Shown piece by piece: positions 1-5,945 of a stretch of DNA of 8,440 bases; within the stretch, counting starts at the first letter, position 1, and the number at the start of each line of letters is the position of its first letter. The stretch is taken from assembly GCA_018821745.1 (NCBI GenBank), contig JAHJLU010000541.1:1-8440 (forward strand), read 5' to 3'. The position numbers and the translations under genes were made by a program. Below the pieces are notes generated by a model. The model did not search any database and was not told the DNA's origin. It saw nothing but the letters and a program-made list of their open reading frames with translations. Source of the DNA: Myxococcota bacterium (lineage in GTDB: Bacteria; Myxococcota_A; Polyangia; HGW-17).

Positions 1-1
1 C

Positions 2-226
2 CCCCCCGCCGAGCAATCAGTGCCAGAACTCGCAAGAGATGTCTCAGAAACGCAGGAGAGCCTCATCGCCTCAGAGACAAAGGCCCGAGAAGAGATCTGC
101 ATCGAAACCGGGGCGAAGAGAAGCCCTTCCGCTACTGATATGAAGCGTGTGATGATAATCTATTTTACCCTGGGGGCATTGGTCGGGTTCCTCGTTGGAG
201 CGGCAGTCGGGGGGATACTTTTTTAG
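2..226 (+). CDS. C-terminal part of a membrane-anchored protein of unknown function (5' end outside window)
   Basis: The frame is open from the left edge to the TAG at 224-226, so this is probably the end of a longer gene; an internal GTG at position 20 is the only visible start and has no convincing Shine-Dalgarno. The visible protein is hydrophilic and rich in Glu, Ser, Thr and Ala for about 45 residues. It ends in one hydrophobic segment of roughly 25 residues (about 150-223) that contains several glycines spaced like small-xxx-small helix-packing motifs. Such a C-terminal helix with no tail after it suggests a tail-anchored or single-pass membrane protein. I do not recognise the family. 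The stop lies 13 bp before the start chosen for the next gene, so the two are likely cotranscribed. The reading as a real gene rests on the clean membrane helix and the tight spacing. Confidence 0.5.
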   Translation, partial: PPAEQSVPELARDVSETQESLIASETKAREEICIETGAKRSPSATDMKRVMIIYFTLGALVGFLVGAAVGGILF

Positions 227-239
227 CATGGAGCGTGAT

Positions 240-1298
240 ATGACCAGATTAGTGATGAGAGCAATGGATCTTGACGGCTACCTGAAACCCGCAGACTTAG
301 AGGCGATTGATGTCCTCAATCAGCAATACGCAGGTACTCTCGATGTTTTCAGACGGTATGATCTGGCTGACCCCTCCACTCGTGCCGCTGTCCAGGCAGA
401 GATGGAGGGGAAGTTCTCGGAGATGGGGTCCACCATGCGCTCCATATTGGAGCCGGAGCCAAATATTCATGTCTATTCTCTGGAGACGCCTTCATTTATC
501 CACGGTGAAGTCTCCAGGCTGGTTGCCAAGTTGCGTCATGTTGAGACGGGGGGGCCGGAGTTTGTCTATTATATTCAGCGTGCCTATGAACTGCTCTTCA
601 ACCTCGCCTTTGGCGGGGAGCCAAAGTCCCGGCATAATATCATTGTGAAAACGCCGGTCTCCTTCCCTGTCCAGAATTTTGCAGTCCATAAAATTCCCAA
701 GATCGATGATCTTACGGGGAACAGTGTTATGATCGTCATGCTGCGTGCTGCGCTTTTGCCATCAATGATTGTCTCCAAGGAGATACAGGAATACAGCTCC
801 GCAGGGTACGTGACGCCCTTTGCGCTCTTCAAAATTTCCAGGGATGACTCCAAAAAAGAAAAGGATATGGCCTATGTTCTGGATCTGGACAAGTCCTTTT
901 TCGATCTGGAGGCCCTCGACGGGAAGGACTGGTTCTTTGCAGATCCCATGAATGCCACGGGGGGCAGCATGATCTCTGTAGTGAAGTTTCTCATTGATCA
1001 GGGTGTGAAGCCCAAGAGTGTGAAGTTTTTTAATGTGTTGTCGGTTATGAAAGGCGCTCTCAGAGTTGTCCGTGCTATTGAGAACGCCCATGTTTACACC
1101 CTGTGGATGGATCCTGCGCTCAATGAGAGGGCTTATATTATGCCCGGTGTGGGTGACGCCGGCGACCGGATCAATGGCCCTGATACAAAAGAAGACCCGC
1201 GAAATATCATACAGTTATTCGCTGATTACGGGACGAGGATCACCTCTCTCTACCGTTCTCAGGTCCGGGAAATTGAAAAAACTGTCCTGGGTCGCTGA
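240..1298 (+). CDS. upp: uracil phosphoribosyltransferase, long form with N-terminal extension
   Basis: Likely converts uracil and PRPP to UMP in pyrimidine salvage, in the cytoplasm. Numbering from the ATG at 240 (352 residues), the PRPP-binding loop DPMNATGGS is at residues 235-243 and the uracil-binding C-terminal motif PGVGDAGDRINGP at 302-314; both match the UPRT family closely. The segment around 163-175 (VMIVMLRAALLP) corresponds to the family's ILRAGLG region but is altered. Ordinary bacterial UPRTs are about 208 residues; here roughly the first 105 residues are extra and match no domain I know. The ATG at 240 has GGAG at 230-233 with 6-nt spacing; an ATG at 228 and a TTG at 195 are possible but less well placed. 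nikR follows after 27 bp. The family call is firm. Activity on uracil rather than another base is an inference, because the sequence is divergent. Confidence 0.85.
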   Translation: MTRLVMRAMDLDGYLKPADLEAIDVLNQQYAGTLDVFRRYDLADPSTRAAVQAEMEGKFSEMGSTMRSILEPEPNIHVYSLETPSFIHGEVSRLVAKLRHVETGGPEFVYYIQRAYELLFNLAFGGEPKSRHNIIVKTPVSFPVQNFAVHKIPKIDDLTGNSVMIVMLRAALLPSMIVSKEIQEYSSAGYVTPFALFKISRDDSKKEKDMAYVLDLDKSFFDLEALDGKDWFFADPMNATGGSMISVVKFLIDQGVKPKSVKFFNVLSVMKGALRVVRAIENAHVYTLWMDPALNERAYIMPGVGDAGDRINGPDTKEDPRNIIQLFADYGTRITSLYRSQVREIEKTVLGR

Positions 1299-1325
1299 GG
1301 TCACAAACTTTTCTGTGGAGGAAGC

Positions 1326-1745
1326 ATGTCAAATCTTGTTCGTTGCAGTCTGTCCCTTGAGCAGGGTCTGTTTGACCAACTCGATCGCCTGGTCTCGAAG
1401 AGTGGCTATGAAAACCGAAGCGAGTTCGTGAGGGATCTCATTCGCGAGGCCCTCGTGAGGGAAGAATGGAAGGAGGGTGAGGAAGCACTGGGGACCTTCA
1501 CCATGGTCTATGATCACCATACCCGAAATCTCAATAAAAACCTCACCGAGGTTCAGCACAAGAATCACGATTTGTTTTTAGCCTCGACCCACGTTCATCT
1601 GGATGAGCGCTTCTGTGCTGAGATGATAATGATGAAGGGGAACGCCCGCGATATCATTGAAGTCGCTAATAATCTCACCAAACAAAAGGGCGTTATGCAC
1701 ACTTCCCTCTCCATGAGCTCGACGGGACAGAACTTTTCCCAATAA
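1326..1745 (+). CDS. nikR: NikR-type nickel-responsive transcriptional regulator
   Basis: A 139-residue protein of normal NikR length. Residues 1-45 form a ribbon-helix-helix DNA-binding domain: a short beta strand (LVRCSLSL), then two helices with the typical NRSEFVRDLIREAL turn and helix. Residues about 55-139 form the ACT-like tetramerisation and metal-binding domain. The four high-affinity nickel ligands known from E. coli NikR (His76, His87, His89, Cys95) are present here as His78, His89, His91 and Cys97, in QHKNHD and THVHLDERFC. The protein is therefore expected to bind Ni(II) and repress nickel-uptake or nickel-enzyme genes. The Shine-Dalgarno GGAGG is at 1317-1321, 4 nt before the ATG. 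No nickel transporter or nickel enzyme is in the window, and I found no E. coli-like GTATGA-N16-TCATAC operator, so its targets lie elsewhere. It may be cotranscribed with the upstream phosphoribosyltransferase gene. Confidence 0.93.
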   Translation: MSNLVRCSLSLEQGLFDQLDRLVSKSGYENRSEFVRDLIREALVREEWKEGEEALGTFTMVYDHHTRNLNKNLTEVQHKNHDLFLASTHVHLDERFCAEMIMMKGNARDIIEVANNLTKQKGVMHTSLSMSSTGQNFSQ

Positions 1746-1759
1746 CAGAGATCAATATG

Positions 1760-1821
1760 CCGGGGGGATTGTAATTTTCTTCAGAAGGGATAAAATGGAT
1801 TCCTAAATCTTATTTCCCCGG
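1760..1821 (+). repeat. Long-range inverted repeat reaching into the gnd ribosome binding site
   Basis: CCGGGGGGAT at 1760-1769 can pair with ATTTCCCCGG at 1812-1821 as ten consecutive pairs, two of them G-U, around a loop of 42 nt. The right arm covers the first two bases of the gnd Shine-Dalgarno (GGAGG, 1820-1824). A transcript reading through from nikR would contain both arms and could partly mask this site. A transcript from the candidate promoter at 1769-1796 would start after the left arm and stay open. The pairing is visible in the sequence; the regulatory role is inference. Confidence 0.35.
1769..1796 (+). promoter_or_regulatory. Candidate sigma70-type promoter for gnd-pgl-zwf
   Basis: TTGTAA at 1769-1774 (4 of 6 to the -35 consensus) and TAAAAT at 1791-1796 (5 of 6 to the -10) are 16 bp apart, in the gap between nikR and gnd. 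Transcription would start near 1803, giving a leader of about 27 nt that contains the Shine-Dalgarno. The spacer holds a small near-palindrome, CTTCAGAAG (1779-1787), which could be an operator but is short enough to be chance. Confidence 0.4.
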
Positions 1822-1829
1822 AGGTTCTT

Positions 1830-2750
1830 ATGGAACAGAAAAATACATGTACAGAGCTGGGATTTTTGGGTCTGGGCCGAATGGGCGCCAATATGGTGGA
1901 GCGCATTCTGGCATCGGGAAAAATCCGGGTTGTTGTTTGGAATCGCTCTGCAGAACCGGCGATCCGACTGGAGAAACTTGGCGCCATCAGAGCCAATACT
2001 CCCCAGGAGGTTGTTTCCCTGCTGAAGGCACCCCGCAAAGCTGTCTGGCTTATGCTCCCATCGGGAGAGGTAACCCGGAAACACTTCGAGATGATGGTGG
2101 AAAGTCTCTCAGAGGGGGACGTCCTGGTTGACGGGGCAAACTCCAATTTCCATGACACTGTGGCCCGGCACTCAGAGGCTTCCCGCAGGGGGATCACCAT
2201 GCTGGATGTGGGTGTCTCCGGAGGCATTATCGCAGCCCAGAGGGGATATCCCATGATGATTGGCGGCGCGAGGGAGACGTTTGAATACATGCTCCCTGTT
2301 TTTCAATCCTTCGGCATCAGTGAGGGCTTTGATCTCATGGGTCCCGGTGGATCAGGCCATTATGTCAAAATGGTCCACAACGCCATTGAATACGGGATGA
2401 TGCAGGCCATAGCCGAAGGATTCGACCTCCTCAAGGAGGGCTCGTTTCCTGCGCTCGACCTGAAGAAAATCGCCCATCTCTGGAACCACGGGACGATTAT
2501 CTCGAGTTTCCTCATGGAGATGGTAGAGAACGGCCTCCATAATGGTGTGGATGATCTCATCCCCCATGTGGACGACAGTGGGGAAGGGCGCTGGGCAGCC
2601 GAGGAGGCTATCCAGCACAAGGTGCCTTTTGCCGTCAACAGTCTCGCCCTCAACACACGCTTCATGTCCCAGCGCCGGACCGACGATTTCGGGCTGAAAA
2701 TGGTCGCCGCCATGAGGCGGGAGTTCGGCGGACACAGCGTGAAAAAATGA
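1830..2750 (+). CDS. gnd: 6-phosphogluconate dehydrogenase (decarboxylating), short form
   Basis: Oxidises 6-phosphogluconate to ribulose 5-phosphate and CO2 while reducing a nicotinamide cofactor: the last step of the oxidative pentose phosphate branch. At 306 residues it belongs to the short class (about 300 residues) rather than the roughly 470-residue class. Visible motifs are the Rossmann dinucleotide loop GLGRMG (14-19), substrate-binding DGANSN (101-106) and GVSGG (128-132), the catalytic segment KMVHNAIEYG (180-189, with the presumed catalytic Lys180), and GEGRW (251-255). After the second beta strand the protein has WNRS (37-40). In long-class enzymes Asn-Arg-Ser/Thr here goes with NADP, whereas NAD-type enzymes usually have an acidic residue, so NADP preference is inferred. 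GGAGG at 1820-1824 is 5 nt before the ATG. The TGA overlaps the ATG of pgl by 4 bp (ATGA), which suggests translational coupling. Confidence 0.93.
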   Translation: MEQKNTCTELGFLGLGRMGANMVERILASGKIRVVVWNRSAEPAIRLEKLGAIRANTPQEVVSLLKAPRKAVWLMLPSGEVTRKHFEMMVESLSEGDVLVDGANSNFHDTVARHSEASRRGITMLDVGVSGGIIAAQRGYPMMIGGARETFEYMLPVFQSFGISEGFDLMGPGGSGHYVKMVHNAIEYGMMQAIAEGFDLLKEGSFPALDLKKIAHLWNHGTIISSFLMEMVENGLHNGVDDLIPHVDDSGEGRWAAEEAIQHKVPFAVNSLALNTRFMSQRRTDDFGLKMVAAMRREFGGHSVKK

Positions 2751-3442
2751 GCGCCAGGGTGATCATTGCCGGCCCAATCGGTGCGCTGGCTGAAAAGGTC
2801 GGGCACCAACTGGCCCGTGTTTTCACGGGGCTGCCGGATCTGACGGGAGATCTCCGTGTGATTATGGCAGGAGGCCGTTCGGTTCCGGTCATGGTCGAAG
2901 CCCTCACGCACATGAAGTGGTCCGGAGTCCTGAGAGTTTTCCCCGCAGATGAGCGGATCGGAGCAGGGGTTGAGCGGAACTCGCCGCTCATAGAAGCGGA
3001 GCTGCACCGTCAGATTGCCGGTTCAGTCGAGGTGGAGCATTTCCCGGGCTATCTTCCCCCGGGGGAGGCCATGGAGCGCTTCTCCGAGCGGTTCCGTCGG
3101 TTGGGCATTCCGCTCCATCTCGCCTTTCTCAGCGTGGGTGAGGACGGGCACGTGGGTTCTCTTTTTTCCCACAGAATCATGCACCTTGACGCTGCGCCGG
3201 GGGTGATTATCCATGAGCGCAATTCTCCGAAACCACCACCTGAGCGTGTCAGTTTCTCGTTGCAGACCTTTATGGATGCCAAGTGCGTCCTTTTATTTTT
3301 TATGGGAGTGTCAAAACAGCCTCAACTCAGTCAGTTTCTGCGGGGAGAGGCGAGGTTGCCCCTCGCCTCTTTTTACGGGCATCCGACGGTCCTGGTAGTG
3401 ACCGACGCTCCCTTGGAAGGAACAGATATCCATGAAGTTTAA
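2747..3442 (+). CDS. pgl: 6-phosphogluconolactonase (DevB/Pgl type)
   Basis: Hydrolyses 6-phosphoglucono-delta-lactone to 6-phosphogluconate, linking the products of the genes on either side. The 231 residues fit the DevB-type family (about 220-260). Recognisable motifs are the phosphate loop AGGRSV (41-46, family SGGSTP-like), the DER triplet (68-70), the signature VGEDGHVGSLF (130-140, with the presumed catalytic His135), and SPKPPPERVSFSL (160-172), which matches the family's SPKPP segment. The ATG overlaps the gnd stop and has no good Shine-Dalgarno of its own, so translation probably depends on ribosomes finishing gnd. The 3' end overlaps zwf by 11 bp. Codons near residues 200-210 also form a strong hairpin followed by a T run (3346-3374), which could terminate transcription before zwf. 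The glucosamine-6-phosphate deaminase superfamily is related, but the GxDGH context and operon support Pgl. Confidence 0.9.
   Translation: MSARVIIAGPIGALAEKVGHQLARVFTGLPDLTGDLRVIMAGGRSVPVMVEALTHMKWSGVLRVFPADERIGAGVERNSPLIEAELHRQIAGSVEVEHFPGYLPPGEAMERFSERFRRLGIPLHLAFLSVGEDGHVGSLFSHRIMHLDAAPGVIIHERNSPKPPPERVSFSLQTFMDAKCVLLFFMGVSKQPQLSQFLRGEARLPLASFYGHPTVLVVTDAPLEGTDIHEV
3346..3374 (+). terminator. Intrinsic-terminator-like hairpin inside the pgl coding region
   Basis: AGAGGCGAGG (3346-3355) and CCTCGCCTCT (3361-3370) are perfect reverse complements, giving a ten-pair GC-rich stem with a 5-nt loop (TTGCC). Five T residues (3370-3374) close and follow the stem. This is the textbook layout of a Rho-independent terminator, but it lies about 70 bp before the pgl stop and about 58 bp before the zwf start. 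While ribosomes translate pgl closely behind polymerase the hairpin should be held open. Without translation it could stop transcription before zwf. The structure is seen directly; activity is inferred. The other strand has no T run after the stem. Confidence 0.5.
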
Positions 3443-4874
3443 TGGCATTATTGCGCTTTTTGGAGCCACGGGAGACCTGGCCAGGGGGAAATTGATCGGC
3501 GCGCTGTACCGTCTCTACCTGAGGGGATTGCTCAGCGAAACCACGCCGCTGCTGTTTATCGGGAGGCGGCATTATTCCATCACGGAATTTATCGAGTTCA
3601 CCCGGTTTGAACCCAAAGAGAGCCCTGAAAAACGGGATGCATTTTTCTCCCTGTGGCACTATGGGCAGTTGGACATTGACCACGCGGTTCCCGAAGACTT
3701 CAACGCGCTGATTGCACCGCTCCACGGAGCGTTCAACACGGGGGGCAATCTGCTCACCTATCTGGCAATCTCCCCGCACCTCTTCGACAAGGTTGTGCCA
3801 CTGGTTCACGGCGCTAAAGGTTCCGGTTATTCCAGAGTTATTTTTGAGAAGCCTTTTGGGCACGACGCTGCCTCCTCGGTACAGTTGAACGAGATCGTCA
3901 AGGGGTTTTTCCCCGAGCAGGATATCTACCGGATTGACCACTATCTTGGGAAGGAGCTGGTGCAGACCATTCTGGCGCTCCGGTTCGCCAATCCCCTCTT
4001 TGAACATCTATGGAACAGCGAATTCGTGGACCATGTCCAGATCTCGGCGGCGGAGTCCGTGGGAGTGGGAACGCGGAGCGGGTATTATGAGCACTCCGGA
4101 GCCCTTCGGGATATGATTCAGAACCACATCCTTCAGCTGGTGGCCCTGACCGCCATGGAGCCACCGCAGACACTGGACTCCCAGAGCATCCGTGACGCAA
4201 AAACAGCGCTCCTCTCTTGTGTCCGTATTCCCACATGCAGCAGCTTTGCCACGGGGCAGTACGACTCGGGAACGGTGGATAACAAGGCGGTCAACTCCTA
4301 TCTGCAAGAGGAGGGGGTCCCTCAAAATTCGTCGGTTGAGACCTTTGTGGCGGTGAAATTATTTGTGGACACGCCACGCTGGGAGGGAGTCCCTTTCTAT
4401 GTCCGCACGGGGAAGCGGCTCTCAGGGAGGGAAGCCCGCATCGATATCATCCTGCGCCCCCCAAAGGCCAAATTTCTTCGCAAGTGGACCGATCTTTACG
4501 GGTCCAATGTGATCTCCATCAGGGTTCAGCCCGATGAGGGGATCGATATCGATTTTCTCGTGAAGGAGCCGGGCGCGTCCATGAATCTTGTACCGGCGGT
4601 GCTCGATTTCTGTTACCCGTGCCGGTTCGCGTATAACACCCCGGAAGCCTACGAGGTACTCCTGGAGGAAGCGCTCCGGGGAGACCAGACGCTGTTCACC
4701 CGTTGGGATTTTGTTTCCCGTTCCTGGCAGATTGTGGACTATATCAAGGAGCACATGGCGCGCTGTCAGCCGTTCCCGGAGAAATACCAGGCGGGGAGTG
4801 AGGGGCCCTCGGGGATGCACCGCCTGACCCGGGACGACGGCCGGGAATGGTTGCCCATCATGAAAAAAAGTTAA
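3432..4874 (+). CDS. zwf: glucose-6-phosphate 1-dehydrogenase
   Basis: Oxidises glucose 6-phosphate to 6-phosphoglucono-delta-lactone with NAD(P)+: the entry step of the oxidative pentose phosphate (or Entner-Doudoroff) route. At 480 residues it has the usual length. The N-terminal Rossmann fold shows GATGDLARGK (11-20), followed by EKPFG (139-143). The family signature RIDHYLGKE is at 167-175 and contains the substrate-binding and catalytic Asp-His pair (169-170). The catalytic-base His232 sits in DMIQNH, corresponding to His240 of the Leuconostoc enzyme. The C-terminal domain keeps YVRTGKRL and the QPDEGI segment. The start overlaps the end of pgl by 11 bp; GGAAGG at 3415-3420 is a slightly distant Shine-Dalgarno. 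I see no terminator directly after the stop, although the following 120 bp is AT-rich. No edd/eda genes are present to indicate the Entner-Doudoroff route. Confidence 0.96.
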   Translation: MKFNGIIALFGATGDLARGKLIGALYRLYLRGLLSETTPLLFIGRRHYSITEFIEFTRFEPKESPEKRDAFFSLWHYGQLDIDHAVPEDFNALIAPLHGAFNTGGNLLTYLAISPHLFDKVVPLVHGAKGSGYSRVIFEKPFGHDAASSVQLNEIVKGFFPEQDIYRIDHYLGKELVQTILALRFANPLFEHLWNSEFVDHVQISAAESVGVGTRSGYYEHSGALRDMIQNHILQLVALTAMEPPQTLDSQSIRDAKTALLSCVRIPTCSSFATGQYDSGTVDNKAVNSYLQEEGVPQNSSVETFVAVKLFVDTPRWEGVPFYVRTGKRLSGREARIDIILRPPKAKFLRKWTDLYGSNVISIRVQPDEGIDIDFLVKEPGASMNLVPAVLDFCYPCRFAYNTPEAYEVLLEEALRGDQTLFTRWDFVSRSWQIVDYIKEHMARCQPFPEKYQAGSEGPSGMHRLTRDDGREWLPIMKKS

Positions 4875-4883
4875 TTATTGCTA

Positions 4884-4912
4884 TTGCGCAAGTTAAGAAA
4901 AGGGGCTATGTT
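4884..4912 (+). promoter_or_regulatory. Weak candidate promoter for the first lipoprotein gene
   Basis: TTGCGC (4884-4889) and TATGTT (4907-4912) are 17 bp apart in the AT-rich gap between zwf and the first lipoprotein gene. They match the sigma70 consensus only moderately (3 of 6 and 4 of 6). The -35 overlaps an 8-bp perfect palindrome, TTGCGCAA (4884-4891). A start near 4919 would give a leader of about 75 nt. No clear intrinsic terminator for zwf is visible in this gap. Confidence 0.27.
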
Positions 4913-4957
4913 TTTGTGTAGTACAAACAAAAGGATGATATCAAGGTCACTTTTTTT

Positions 4958-5029
4958 ATTGTCTTATCCATTATTTTCTTTAAGGAGGCTACTATGCGTA
5001 CATTATTCATTATCTTATCCATTCTTTCC
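4958..5029 (+). repeat. Imperfect direct repeat across the start of the first lipoprotein gene
   Basis: The 21 bp at 4958-4978 match 5009-5029 at 18 positions, sharing the exact core TCTTATCCATT. The copies are 51 bp apart, a multiple of three, and the second lies in the signal-peptide codons. In the same frame the upstream copy would encode a similar hydrophobic run (IVLSII versus IILSIL). There is no ATG, GTG or TTG in that frame between the TAG at 4919-4921 and the real ATG, so the upstream copy appears untranslated. It may be a remnant of a local duplication. Confidence 0.45.
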
Positions 5030-5782
5030 CTCTGTGTCCTCTCGCTTGCGTGTGATGATGACACCGAGAGCAACAACGTCAACAACGTCAACAACGTCAA
5101 CAACGTCAACAACGTCAACAATGTCAACAACGTCAACAACGTCAACAATACGAACAACATCAATAACCTGAACCTTGTCTTTGACGACAGCGGGTGCAAA
5201 AGCAACGGTGGCCTCAAGGCCATGTCCGATTACGCCACCAGCGGGTTTGAGTGTGTCTATTGGGAATATGACGGAACCGGTGCCCTCAGCATGGTCCATA
5301 TCAACGCCATCTACAACTGCTGCCCCGATGAGACTCTGGGAATGACCGGTACAGCCACCCTCGACGGGACGACCCTTACCATCACAGGATCCGATAACGG
5401 TGGTATGTGCAATTGCGTCTGCCCCTATGATCTCTCTTACGATCTTGACGGTGTTGCGCCGGGAATGTACGCCGTTGATTCCTATCCGCTGGCGGGCCCC
5501 ATTGTGCTGGATCTGGAAGGCGCCGGGGAAGGGATCTACTGCGAAGACTTCCTCACTGATTACAACCACAACGAAGGCGCGGGCGAGCGCGGTTACGACT
5601 GCACTGACAGCACCGACTGCATGAGTGGTGAAGGTTACTGTCTCGAAGAGGGGACCAGCAACCTCTGTGTCAACAGCTGTCTTGTGGACGACGACTGCCC
5701 CATGCCCACGCTTGAGTCTTGCACCTCTGACGGCACCGACCTTGGATACTGTGATCCCGTTACCCTCGTGGACACTCTGTAA
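4994..5782 (+). CDS. Secreted lipoprotein with (NNV)8 tether and Cys-rich C-terminal module
   Basis: A 262-residue predicted lipoprotein of unknown function. Residues 1-19 form a signal peptide ending in LSLA, with Cys20 as the predicted lipid-modified residue, followed by Asp-Asp-Asp. Residues 27-61 are an unstructured asparagine-rich tether: eight NNV triplets, then NNT, NNI, NNL. Residues about 62-190 form a compact domain with six cysteines in its centre (C87, C109, C110, C139, C141, C143) and a beta-rich look; I do not recognise a named family, though the CNCVCPYDLSY segment resembles motifs in uncharacterised secreted bacterial proteins. Residues 203-253 are an eight-cysteine module also found at the end of the next gene's product. 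The Shine-Dalgarno AAGGAGG (4982-4988) is 5 nt before the ATG. If sorting followed the E. coli rule, Asp after the lipid cysteine would favour inner-membrane retention, but that rule may not hold here. Confidence 0.85.
   Translation: MRTLFIILSILSLCVLSLACDDDTESNNVNNVNNVNNVNNVNNVNNVNNVNNTNNINNLNLVFDDSGCKSNGGLKAMSDYATSGFECVYWEYDGTGALSMVHINAIYNCCPDETLGMTGTATLDGTTLTITGSDNGGMCNCVCPYDLSYDLDGVAPGMYAVDSYPLAGPIVLDLEGAGEGIYCEDFLTDYNHNEGAGERGYDCTDSTDCMSGEGYCLEEGTSNLCVNSCLVDDDCPMPTLESCTSDGTDLGYCDPVTLVDTL
5072..5170 (+). repeat. 9-bp tandem repeat (aacaacgtc) encoding the NNV tether
   Basis: Eight consecutive 9-bp units occupy 5072-5143: seven identical copies of aacaacgtc and one (5117-5125) with a synonymous C to T change. 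Three decayed units follow (5144-5170) coding for NNT, NNI and NNL. As the unit is three codons, gain or loss of copies changes tether length without breaking the frame. The nearly uniform units indicate recent expansion or homogenisation, with the older units at the 3' side. Confidence 0.95.
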
Positions 5783-5889
5783 TCCTCTCCTCACTTCCCG
5801 TTGATTTTTCCTGAAACCATAAAAATGCCAGGGGCCATGGGCATGATCTTTATCCTCCACCAAAGGCTGTAATTCCTGGTGAAAGAGTA

Positions 5890-5917
5890 TTGCCCACGCA
5901 ATAATTTGGGGTACACT
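5890..5917 (+). promoter_or_regulatory. Candidate promoter for the second lipoprotein gene
   Basis: TTGCCC (5890-5895) and TACACT (5912-5917), 16 bp apart, each match the sigma70 consensus at 4 of 6 positions. Transcription from near 5924 would leave a leader of about 22 nt containing the Shine-Dalgarno AAGGAGG (5933-5939). The 163-bp gap between the two lipoprotein genes otherwise holds only weak short inverted repeats and no convincing terminator. Confidence 0.33.
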
Positions 5918-5945
5918 CAATGGGCCGGCGACAAGGAGGCCTACC

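Noticed and set aside
1299..1325. NikR operator in front of nikR (autoregulation)
   Set aside because: The 27-bp gap contains no GTATGA-type half-sites or other palindrome; it holds mainly the Shine-Dalgarno.
3327..4007. 226-residue open frame on the minus strand across pgl and zwf
   Set aside because: It has no recognisable motif and lies opposite two firmly identified overlapping genes.
4828..4845. CCCGG/CCGGG hairpin near the end of zwf as a terminator
   Set aside because: The stem is short, lies inside the coding region and has no T run after it.
5072..5143. CRISPR array or iteron-like origin at the 9-bp tandem repeat
   Set aside because: The units are adjacent with no spacers, stay in frame with a lipoprotein gene and encode a simple NNV tether. 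No replication gene is nearby.
5825..5844. ATGCC/GGCAT hairpin between the lipoprotein genes as a terminator
   Set aside because: The stem is only 5 bp with a 10-nt loop and no T run follows directly.
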